A stretch of DNA of 64,000 bases from Tricholoma matsutake (Eukaryota > Basidiomycota > Agaricomycetes > Agaricales > Tricholomataceae), in NCBI GenBank assembly GCA_026075535.2, contig AP026538.1, forward strand, positions 9,176,001-9,240,000, in the 5' to 3' direction. Shown piece after piece: positions 33,009 to 43,151 of the stretch. The stretch's first letter is position 1, and each line of letters begins with the position of its first letter. The notes under the pieces are model-generated. The model made no database searches. It saw nothing but the letters and a program-made list of their open reading frames with translations, and was not told the origin of the DNA. A program made the position numbers and the translations under genes.

Positions 33009-36000
33009 TGAATTGTACGCCCTCACTGCCTGTCCATAACCACTTTGAAGTCTTGTCAGTCGAATCCCTGGAGAATGAATCCATTTCTGTGACTGTTCCC
33101 CTCTCTGACCCTTTGAAGTTGGCTGAAGACGTACCTGCTCTTCCCATCTCTCCCTCTGCTCCACACCCCAAAATTAAATCATGGGAGCATAAACTACCAC
33201 GCAAATATATTGTTGCATCCACTCCCTCTACACATTCCTTGAACCTAGCAATCGAACTCCAGGTGACTGACACTGGACAGATACTCAGTGTCTCTGCCCT
33301 CCTGGACTCTGGTGTGACTGGTCTCTTCATCTATGCCCATCTCACACAACAACATTGCCTAAATACTCACTCACTCTCGCATCCAATACCTGTGTATAAT
33401 GTGGATGGGTCCCCAAATGAAGCTGGTGCCATCTGAGAGGTTGTAGACCTGGTCCTCCATTACAAAGATCATAGTGAGCGTGCCCTTTTTGCTGTCACTC
33501 AATTAGGAAAGCAAAAGGTGATTTTGGGCTATCCATGGCTTCGAGACCATAACCCAGAGGTTGACTGGCATACTGGGGAGGTTACCATGAGCCAATATCC
33601 ATCCCGCTGTCATACTTGTTTCACAGAAGCCAGGCAAGAACATCATGGACAGAAGGCCACAATACGACGTACTCAGAAGTATTGTGCCGGACCCCTGCCT
33701 ATACCTGAAGTGGAGTTGGAAGGGGTTCCTGATCTAATGCCGGACTCGGATGATGATGAGGAGGAGCCAGAAGAAGTGGAGGAAGGTGATTGGATCTTCT
33801 ACACTGTGATTCGTCCATTGCACAAGGTGTGTGCTACATTGAACATATCCCAATGTGTTGCCGAGGCCTTCCACAAAAACAATGCTGCTAAATCCTCTAC
33901 TAATTCCTTGCTCCCTCATCTCCATGAGTTTGGAGACATGTTCTCCAAGGAATCGTTCGACTCTCTCCCTGCACGCAAGCCATGGGATCATGCAATCAAA
34001 CTCACCCCCAGTGCAACCCCTTCATCCTGCAAGGTCTATCCACTCTCTCCTGAAGAATAACAACAGCTTGACCAGTTCATCAACGAGCACCTGGCCTCTG
34101 GACGTATTCAACCATTGAAGTCACCCATGGCCTCTCCCTTTTTCTTTGTCAAGAAGAAGGATGGCTCACTTTGACCAGTTCAAGACTACAGAAGGCTCAA
34201 CAACATCAGAGTCAAAAATCACTACCCATTACCTCTCATCTCTGAACTCGTGAACCAGCTCCATGGTGCCCGATACTTCACCAAGCTCAACATCTGTTGG
34301 GGCTACAATAATGTGAGGATAAAGGAGGGAGATGAGTGGAAGGCAGCCTTTTGTACCAACCATGGTCTTTTTGAACCGCTTGTCATGTTCTTTGGCCTTA
34401 CTAATAGTCCTGCCACCTTTCAGACCATGATGAACAACATTTTCCATGACCTCATCCTCGAAGGCATTGTCTGCATCTATCTTGACAACATCCTCATCTT
34501 CACTCGCATGGTTGAAGAGCACCGTCGCATCATGTGCCTCATCCTAGAACGGCTTTGACGGTACAAACTCTACCTTTGTCAGGACAAGTGCGAGTTTGAG
34601 AAGACCAAGATCGAGTACCTCAGCCTGATTATCTCGGAGGGTCAGGTGGAGATGGATCCTATCAAGGTGAATGGGGTCACAGCTTGGCCGATGCCCACAA
34701 ACAAGAAAGAGGTGCAGTCTTTCCTGGGCTTCATCAATTTCTATCAGCATTTTATCAAGGATTTCTCACATCATGCATGACCCCTGTTCAACTTGACAGG
34801 AAAGGAGGCATGGAGGTAGGATAATGCACAACAGGAGGCATTCAAAAGGCTTAAGGAGATGGTCACTTCTGCTCCCATCCTTACCTTTGCTGACGATTCA
34901 CATCCTTTTCATGTAGAAGCCGACAGTTCTGACTTTGCGACGGGTGCCGTGTTGTCTCAGCAGTCTCCAGAGGACCAGAAGTGGCATCCTGTTGCATTCT
35001 ACTCCAAAAGCCTTAGTGCTGTAGAGCGAAATTACGAGATCCATGACAAGGAGATGTTGGTGATAATGCGTGCGCTTGAGGAGTGGTGACACTTCCTTGA
35101 GGGTGCCCAGCACAAGGTGGAAATTTGGACAGATCACAAGAATCTCAAGTACTTTATGATGGCCAAGAAATTGAACTGTCATCAAGCTTGTTGGTCCCTG
35201 TACCTATCCAGATTCGACTTCTCCTTGCACCACCATCCGGGTCGCAGCATGGGGAAGACCGATGCCCTCTCCCGATGTGCAGACCATGGGGATGGCAGTG
35301 ATGACAACCAAAACATTGTGTTGTTGCAGCCAGACCTGTTCACCATTCAGGCACTGGAAGGCATCGCACCCCAGGGCAAGGAGCAGGACATCCTACGTGA
35401 CCTTTGTTGCGCAAACCGTAGCGGTTTACATGAGGATGTTGTTGCCTGAGCTGTTAAAGAACTGAGGAAGGGATCCACCCTTTCCTTGCGTGTGGCAGAA
35501 TGGGCTGAAAAAGAGGACTTGTTGTATTTCAGGGATTGCATCTATGTCCCCAATGACCTAGACCTTCACCAGCGCATCATATCCCAACACCATGACCCAC
35601 AGATTGCTGGTCATCCTGGATGCTGGAAGACCTTGGAGCTCACCTGATGGAATTATTGGTGGCCACAAATGCCATGGCTCATTGGTCAGTATTGTCACAC
35701 TTGTGACCTTTGCTTATGCACCAAGGTTCCTCATCGCAAACCCATTGGTGAGCTACACCCTCTTCCTGTTCCAGAGAGTCATTGGGATGTTGTCAGCATC
35801 AACTTTGTGGTGGAGTTGCCAGAGTCAAATGGGTTTGATGTGGTGATGTGCACAGTTGATTCAGTGGGAAAATGCACTCACTTCATTCCCACTCACACCA
35901 CTGTCAGTGCCCTGGGTGCCGCCCGACTCTACCTCCACCATGTGTGGAAATTACATGGACTTCCTGGTGCTTTCCTCTCTGATAGTTCATGGCAGATTTC

Positions 36001-36897
36001 ACTTGCAAGCTGTACCGACTCCTGGGAATCAAACTCCTTGCTTCAACCACTTATCACCCACAAACCGATGGCCAGACTGAGCAAGTCAATCAGGAACTGG
36101 AGCAGTACATCTGCATCTTTGTCAATGAATGCCAGGACGATTGGGACAATCTTCTCCCCTTGGCCGAGTTTGGATACAACAACCATGTCCATGCTTCCAC
36201 TCAACAGACCCCTTTCCTCTTAGACACTGGACAACATCCACGCATGGGATTTGAACCTTGCCAAACTCCCTCACACATCGAGATGGTGAATGAGTTCACA
36301 GAATGCATGTGGGATAGCTTGGAGGAGGCAAAGGCAGCCTTAGCAAAGGCGAAGGACGACATGGCATGCTTTTACAACCAATGCCATTCTCCGACCCCTC
36401 AGTACAAGGTTGGTGATCGAGTTTATCTTGACTCCAGTGACATCTCCACTATGTGTCCATCCAAGAAACTTGCTCATCACTTCCTGGGACCTTTCCCCAT
36501 TGTCAAGTGTGTTGGAATGCATGCCTATTGTCTATGCCTCCCAGCCTCCATGTCCAGACTCCACCCAGTCTTCCATGTTGTCAAACTCCTTCCAGCTCCC
36601 CCAGATCCATTCCCAGGATGCCATTCACATCCAGCACCACCGCCTACAGTGATCGAGGGAGAACCCCAATACGAAGTTGAGTCAATCTTGGACAGCCAGT
36701 TGCATCAAGGAAAACTCCAGTATTTGGTGCATTGGAAGGGTTATGGGTATGAGGAGAACTCATGGGTCGAAGAGTCTGACATGAATGCCCCTCAGTTAGT
36801 CAAGGAATTCCACCAATGGCACACTGCTGCACCGCAATGCATTCAAGTCACGGACTTTGGTCGTATGCAATTTCAAATGCATCGGGGTGATGCATCT
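32999..36897 (+). pseudogene. E pol: protease, RT, RNase H, integrase, chromodomain
   Basis: Protease has ALLDSGVTG (about 33298) and ILGYPWLRDHNP. RT has [15 protein letters not shown] and the active site reads YLDN at 34478-34489 instead of YLDD. RNase H has VEADSSDFATGAVL and YEIHDKEML. Integrase has HHDPQIAGHPG and CHTCDLC; its first catalytic Asp is Asn (SINFVVELP, codon 35801-35803); LSDSS replaces the usual SDRG, and a frameshift occurs near 35985 before YHPQTDGQTE. The chromodomain is YEVESILD..LVHWKGYGYEENSWV (36671-36780). TGA stops at 33434, 34172, 34556, 34778, 35087, 35447 and 35645 fit CGA; TAA at 34058 and TAG at 34817 are the only others. Confidence 0.9.
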
Positions 36898-36911
36898 TAG
36901 AGAGGGGGTGA

Positions 36912-37337
36912 TGTAAGGGGACTAGGGGGGTGCCCTGTGTGTTTCTCCTATTTTTTACGTTTGTTCTATATTTTTCCTCACTTCATTTCCTTCTATTCTT
37001 CATTTTCTATGATTTTTCTGGATTTTATTACTAATTTTCTTTTTCTATCATGTTTGTGCATGTTGACAGTTTTATATTTAGAGGTGGAGCACCCCTTCTG
37101 ACATCTACCCCTTGGTATGATGTCATTCGGCGGCTTTGATCTGCCTATCTCCACCTTTTCTATTTTTAGGTTATTATTTGATTTTTGTCGTCTTCACATA
37201 TACTGGGCATCGGCAAAGGGATCCTTAGAGTTTTCTCTTCAGATTTCCCTTTGCTAGGTGCGTCCCCAATCCCTGTACTATGTAGTATAATCTTAACTTC
37301 AGATTTCCCTTTGCTAGAGGCTGAAGTTGCCCTTATA
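36912..37337 (+). repeat. 3' LTR of E
   Basis: 426 bp, preceded by the purine tract AGAGAGGGGGTGA. The right flank GTCAT completes the target duplication. Confidence 0.92.
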
Positions 37338-37389
37338 GTCATAAAACAACTGCTTGTCGAAGCAGTTCGAAACTAAAAGAATGTGTTTC

Positions 37390-38596
37390 GAGAACTTTCG
37401 AGGATTTTCGAGGAGTTGCAATATTTTTCGAGACGTTGCGATATTTTTCAAGGTTTTGCGATATTTTTCAAGGTTTTTTTCAAAGAAGTTTCGAGGAATT
37501 TCGAGTGCGCAAATATGTTTGGATGCAAGATTGGGGGACTAGACAAGTAGTAGAAGCAAAGCAAAGGCAAATCGAGGGAAACGAGAGCAAAAATAGTGTA
37601 ATGCGAGGAATCTCGAGGAATTCAAGGAATCTCGAGGAATTTCCAGGAATTTCGAAGTTTAGCTTAAAACACCAAACTTTGGACTGAATAAGACTAAACT
37701 GAACTCTCAAATCACTGTGATCTGGGAGGAAGACAACGACTTTCTTTCTTTTTCTTTGTATCTAGTACATCTTTTTATATAAAATAAAGAAACTACCTAA
37801 AAAGGCTAGAGAACATGAGGCAAAAGACAATAGAAGTGTATCAGAACAATAAAGCAAGACTAGAAAGGGTGAATATAAAACATAATGAAGAAATAATAAG
37901 AAAGAATAGCTAAAAGCAGACTGTCCTTCTTATAAATTGCATAAAACATCAGAAACTGCTTTGAGCAGATTGTATGCGTACACATGCGGTCGAAATGTTT
38001 TCAATATACTCAAGATAGTGTCCCATGTGTCCAGCATGCATCCGAAGATCGTTCAAATAGGAAATACTGTGTCCAAAGATGTTTTTTGAGGTTTGAGGTT
38101 TTTTGAAGATTTTCAAAGTTTCTTCAGACTTTGTTTGTGGCCCAAAATCAGTGCAATATTGTTCAACAATGGTAGGGGATACATCTGGCATGTGTGCGAT
38201 GACCATTTGGATAGTGATATAGTGTCCAATGTCAATTTTCGATGTTTGATGATTTTCAAAGTCAGTCGAGGAAATATCAGACTTGTTCGAAGGCCAATAT
38301 CACTGCAATATTGCTCAAAACTGGTTCAGAACTCATCGACAATGTTCCAAATGTATATCCTGAGCTGTACAAAGGTCAGGGGAATTGTATTATGGTGGCC
38401 AAAGGCATATGAAGAATTTCAAAGTGTTGCGAATATTTTCGAAGCATTTTTGTGACTTTGTAGAGGTTTGTAGAGCTTCAGAGGGGTTCGTATGGGTTCG
38501 TAGAGCTTTGTAGAGGTCTGGAGAGACTCATAGAGCTTTGACCATGATCATAGATGTGTTTTCCAAGCTTGAACGACAAGGTGGACCTATCACCAT
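37390..38596 (+). repeat. Dispersed repeat B (family A/B/C)
   Basis: The longer partner of repeat A (1238-2209). It opens with repeated CGAGGAATTTCGAGG-type units and ends ..GGTGGACCTATCACCAT exactly as A does. The right edge interrupts the KDZ transposase after LLQQKW. The left edge lies just inside the flank of element E, so E inserted beside or into it. No coding capacity or terminal repeats were recognised. Confidence 0.65.
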
Positions 38597-41570
38597 TTCT
38601 GCTGCAAAAGTACTGCAATTTTGGAGTCTAAGCAGTGAATGAGCAGTGCGTGTTCCATGATAAAACATATGAACTTACTCAATTGCATTGACAATGCAAC
38701 TTCAATAGCATAAAGCTCTCGACCAAACCACCTGCAAAGGTTGTCAGCCTCTACTCCTAGGCAGTGTTGTTCCTCTGCACACCAGTCAAGCTTCAGAACC
38801 ACTCAAATACCTTCCCACACATCAGCATCTTCCAACCACTTTGGTACCTCACCCTGGGATCATGTAATCCAGACATCCTCCATCAAAATGGAGCTGTCAC
38901 ACAAGACTGCAAGCTTCATGGGGAGTGGTTCTGGCAACAGAATATTCCATTCTGGGTGGTGTAACTTTTTGAGCACCTCACAGTATCTGTTAAATTTATG
39001 GATTGTGTTCATTAAGGCTGGCATGCATTTGGCAATGGCCTTACATGTGCTTTGATGGAGTTTTGTGCCTGTAAACCAGAAGGCACTGGTCAAAAGGTAA
39101 TTACAAGCACCAAGTGCCTGGTCATAACCACCTGCTGCTTGATCAAGCTTATCCCACCTGAAAAAGCTTCCAACTGCCCACTTCCAGATGTTGATCTTGA
39201 GGTCGCGTGCCATTAGGAGTGTCCGCACAAACTTGAGATCTAAACCCTGGAGCTCAGGGAAAGATTCATGTACATTGAGAGAGGCATAGAGTGCCTCGAC
39301 CTTTGTCTTGAGAGGTTTGTGAGTTTCTTGTAGAGATTTTACTAGGTGAAGTGATTCTTTTGAGGGTTCGATTTGGATATTGTGGTATGTGTTATTTGAA
39401 TGGCATTGTCAATCATATTGAGATGGCCCTGTAGATTCAATACCATATCTAGCTCTTTTTTCAGGCAAGCAGGTGCATCTTAGAAAGCTATGGTGAGAAA
39501 ATAAGGCATGCCGTACAATGTTCTGACATATGTGCATGGACAGAGAGTTGGGATGCCTTCTGTAGGTGCCACTGCAACCGGAGCTCCTCCATGGGCCCAT
39601 TACACTCAGCAAGCATGTCCTTCGCCTTTGTTGCATGGCCTTCAACACCTTTCGTAAGTCGCCATCAAATCCAGTCACCCAGATCATTGCAAAGTTCAAG
39701 CCCAATAGATGATGCCTGGCGATCAATCAACCAGATCCACCTTCGTCACTGTCCAATCCATGAGGGGGAACCACCAGTATCAAGAACATACTGCTGAAGC
39801 ACGGGTTATGCCAATCAGTTTGTGGAGTCATGACCACAGATGCTCCATGCCCTCCCCATCTGTGAGACCAAACCCATCCCACATTTGGGGGTTGTAGACA
39901 ATCTGGCATGCCCATTGGTGTGCATAGGCATGCATAGTGCTCATTGCAAACATGAGCCATCCTGTGATACTTGCAGGAAGCATATCATACTGCAAAAACA
40001 GATGTTAGCAGGTTCATAGGAGATTTTTGTGGACTTACCAACTGAAGACTGTGATCTAGTACACAACCAATGTCATAGAGGGTGCCTACAGTTGCTTGAG
40101 GGGGCAACAGATCATACAGATGCTCTAACAGCACAACTGCATACTTCTGCTGCTCTCCCAGTGTGTCAATATTGGCAAGGAGGAGTGGGATATCATGATG
40201 ACATACAAGCACCATCTGGCCACCATCATCGAACTTCTCCATGTTTGTTTTCGAGTTGGAGCCAGACCCTGCGGTGTGGGAGGATTTACATTCATTGACA
40301 GCTTCATCAGGAACAATGGATTGGCAGGCTTTAGGAGGTCTCTTGTGAAGGCTCTCAATATGGTCACCAACAGTGTCAACTTCAGCCTTGCTCAACATAT
40401 ACTGAGGGTCATAGAAATTGGGGCATTCACCCACTGACCATAGATGTTGATGGTCACTGTCTATTGCAATGTGAATGTCTGCGCCACTACAAGAACAGGT
40501 AAGTATGCAACATAGAATTCTTCTGGGGAATGGCCTTACTGTACAAATGATCATCCATACAAAGTCCCTGCAAAGCAAGCAGGGCATCTTTGTTGGAGCA
40601 GTCTTGCACACTCTCCTCATGTGAGGTTACCCATGGCTGTTTGCACAGTAGGTTGAGGAGGGAAGGAAGGTGTCATCAGATTTGATTGAGCCAGTTGGTT
40701 TGTAGATAGCTCTGTAGATTGACCCTTCTGATATTCCCAAATTCTCATATCCAATAATTGTCCTGAAGAATATTGTACCACTGGATTGCGTATCCCAAGC
40801 CCCAGCAAAATGCATCCTGAATTGGTTGTCCCTGTTGTTGGAAATGAGCCTCATACTGATTACCCAAGATTTGATGGAACTATCTTTTTGTTGAGGAGTA
40901 TGAACCCTCTCCACATGTAAAATGTGTTCAGTGCACTTGCCATTGCATTGATGGCATCGCAGGACCATTCGAAAAGTGCTTGATAGAAGTCAAGAGGGTG
41001 TACAGAGACAGCCATATGAGGGTAGTAGGTGCAGTGGGGAATAGACCATTCACAAGAAGAACATGCAGCGTATCTTGGCAATCGCAAAAGAGGACCTCAA
41101 ATTTCTGGAAGTCTAGGAGACCAAATGTTGAAAAGTGGTCAGAGTATAGAATGGCGATGACTCACAATCCTAAAAAGACAAAGGATGGTGCAGCTCTTTC
41201 TAAAGCATTCAGCCATGCACCTGGATTGAAGCAAGGAGGGGGGTTGAGTGGCAGTTCCTGTTGAGGTGGTTATGTAGGATAGGAATGGCTGAGTTAGAGT
41301 AGGAATAACTTGAGACCACTTTGCATACAGGCTGTAGGTGCTTTTGTCAGGCAAAATGTGTCAGGATTTTGGTAGATCCAGTGGTAGATGGTTGTCTGGT
41401 AGGTCTGGAAGCTGATCAAGGGATATTGGTACATCTAAAGCGGCATCGGAGTTATCCAGGCAGAGGCGGGACCCTGGATTCAACACTGCAGACTGTCCAG
41501 ACTGAAGCAGACACAATTTTTCTTGTAAACGATGATGCTTGGTATCCCAGCCAAGCGGCAGCACGTAGGC
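38597..41570 (-). pseudogene. KDZ-type transposase 1, disrupted
   Basis: Reverse-strand blocks match the Kyakuja-Dileera-Zisupton transposase pattern. An N-terminal region contains CSSCEWSIPHC..MAVSVHPLDFYQALFE and SCDAINAMASALNTFY (about 40860-41090). The core is GADIHIAID, CPNFYDPQYML, KRPPKACQSIVPDEAVNEC, LVCHHDIPLLLANIDT.GEQQKYAVVLLEHL and GTLYDIGCVLD (39985-40620), then AYAHQWACQIVYNPQMWDGFGLTDGEGMEHLW (about 39780-39960). The C-terminus is LKLDWCAEEQHCLGVEADNLCRWFGREL (38597-38802). Frames change repeatedly and TGA or TAG stand in several blocks. The C-terminus is cut by repeat B; the Ulp1 module at 29934-31184 is the likely continuation of the unit. Confidence 0.78.
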
Positions 41571-41835
41571 AGTTGCCTTTTCTCACTGCATTTGATGGGG
41601 CTTGAGAAGGCTACACCGAGTCCAGATATACTGGCAGGTTGTTTTGGAGGCAGCATATCATAAGTGCATAAAAGCAGAGAAAGACAACTAGTTCTATTAT
41701 TAAACAGAGCACCTGCTAGGAGGTCCTCACAATCTAGAGATCTAAAGAGGTCTAATAATACATTGGAGGGCACAAAGAAACCAGTCTCCAAGGCCCATTA
41801 TCCTCACTCCCAACAATGGCCCTTCGAGGCTTTGA

Positions 41836-42225
41836 CTAAGCAAAGAAGCTGCTGTCTAGGGTGGCGCCTACAGGATTATTGGGTCTTTGTACATCTCCTA
41901 TAATATATTTGGTGAGGTTGCAATTAATAAAAACTCTTTGCATCCTTTCCTTCCACTCATGCCAGTTCATGTCCGTTAAATGATCATGGTCAGACAACTT
42001 ACTGACATTGGAATATTCCTTGGTTTGGATTAATTCAATATATTTGTGGGGTGCTGCTGTGGGTTCATCACCATGAGTAGGTGTATTGTGTGGAGCATCA
42101 GTCATGTTTTCTGGCTCCCTCACTCTCAAACCTGAAGGATATGCCCTAGCGCTTCATTTAGGGGCTACAAAGTGTATGTGTGGTACTGGTTGTTCAGGTG
42201 TTTCTTCATCTGAGTGTTGTGACAT
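41836..42225 (-). pseudogene. Copia gag N-terminus
   Basis: The start is ATG at 42225 (MSQHSDEETPEQPVP). TGA replaces Arg after VAPK. The conserved part reads YSNVSKLSDHDHLTDMNWHEWKERMQRVFINCNLTKYIIGDVQRP, the usual N-terminal gag domain of Copia elements in fungi. The frame stops near 41836, where similarity is lost, so this is a 5' truncated fragment of an element otherwise absent. Confidence 0.72.
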
Positions 42226-42266
42226 GGTAGGTCCAGATAATTAACTTGTTAAGCTAGATAGGGCCA

Positions 42267-42278
42267 GGGCCCATAACC
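42267..42278 (-). other. Half-tRNA-type primer-binding site of the Copia fragment
   Basis: On the reverse strand GGTTATGGGCCC directly follows the LTR. It differs by one base from the complement of the anticodon stem-loop of initiator methionine tRNA (GGTTATGAGCCC), the half-tRNA primer known for copia and Ty5. Confidence 0.55.
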
Positions 42279-42455
42279 TATTGGGGTTTATAATTGCACA
42301 AGAAAGGGGGGACTTATCTCTGCGTGTGGTTAGAGTCAAAGCAAGAGTTAGATGTCTTGTATACTCCTATTTTAGTATTGATGCATACTATGATCTATAT
42401 ATAGCATGTACTAATAATAGAACTATTTACTTGGACCGCGCTCCGTATCCCAACA
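42279..42455 (-). repeat. 5' LTR of the Copia fragment
   Basis: 177 bp on the reverse strand from TGTTGGGATACGG to ACCCCAATA, the end probably once CCAACA, giving a TGTTGG/CCAACA inverted terminus typical of Copia. The internal region follows with the primer site and gag. Confidence 0.6.
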
Positions 42456-43151
42456 CTGTAGCAGGCAATTACGTCCTTTTCATATATCAATGTACTGTAG
42501 TGACAGATCATAGCATGGTACATGCAGGACTGTAATTACAGGTGTACTTGATATATAACAAATGCACGTAATGTTCAAATTCTAGTGCGTGGTTCCAGCG
42601 TCATTGGGCGCATTCCCGCTCGCCAATATTGTTGCGCCCCCTCTCCAATAAATCCTTTTCTGTCCAGGCTTCTTTGTATCAATCAATCCATCTGATTCCA
42701 TCGCCTGTTCCTGAATCGCGATCGGGGAGTGGACAGGTTGGTAGGAAAGGCTATAAATAACTACGATTAACACACTTGTATGGTAATGCATAGGTTAGGA
42801 ACCAGAATGATAGTTCATGAAAACATAAAACATTCTTAAAACCAGAATGATAGTTCCTGAAAACATAAAATTTACTTGGGACCTACCTCTGCTCCTTCAA
42901 AGCCTCAGCAACTATGATCGACATCCCAAGTCTCATGGCAAACGAGGAGGAAATAAATTATGTGGCCGGTTGGTACGCGGCCTTGCATAGTGAAAACATA
43001 TGACATATCGACAATACAAACAACAATTGTAAGAAGCGATGATCATCAGAAACAAGACATAACAGCTACTGTAGCGACAGAAGAGACAAGAATGTACCAA
43101 GATATTTGAAACTACCAAAAGGACATAACACTCAAGAAGGATGGCAAATGC
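42456..43151. other. Intergenic interval
   Basis: No gene is supported. A direct duplication of about 41 bp (ACCAGAATGATAGTTC..TGAAAACATAAA) occurs at about 42796-42875. Confidence 0.45.

Larger units (their letters stand above)
31303..37337 (+). mobile_element. marY1-like Ty3/gypsy chromodomain element E, full length
   Basis: 6035 bp between perfect GTCAT duplications (31298-31302 and 37338-37342). LTRs of 425 and 426 bp start TGTAAGGG and end CCCTTATA. Gag, protease, RT, RNase H, integrase and chromodomain follow in order. Comparing the LTRs by eye gives about 19 substitutions, mostly transitions, so it is an old insertion. It lies inside a KDZ-Ulp1 locus. Size and LTR length recall marY1 of Tricholoma matsutake, a comparison made from memory. 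The element is dead: stops, frameshifts, and mutated catalytic residues in RT and integrase. Confidence 0.92.
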
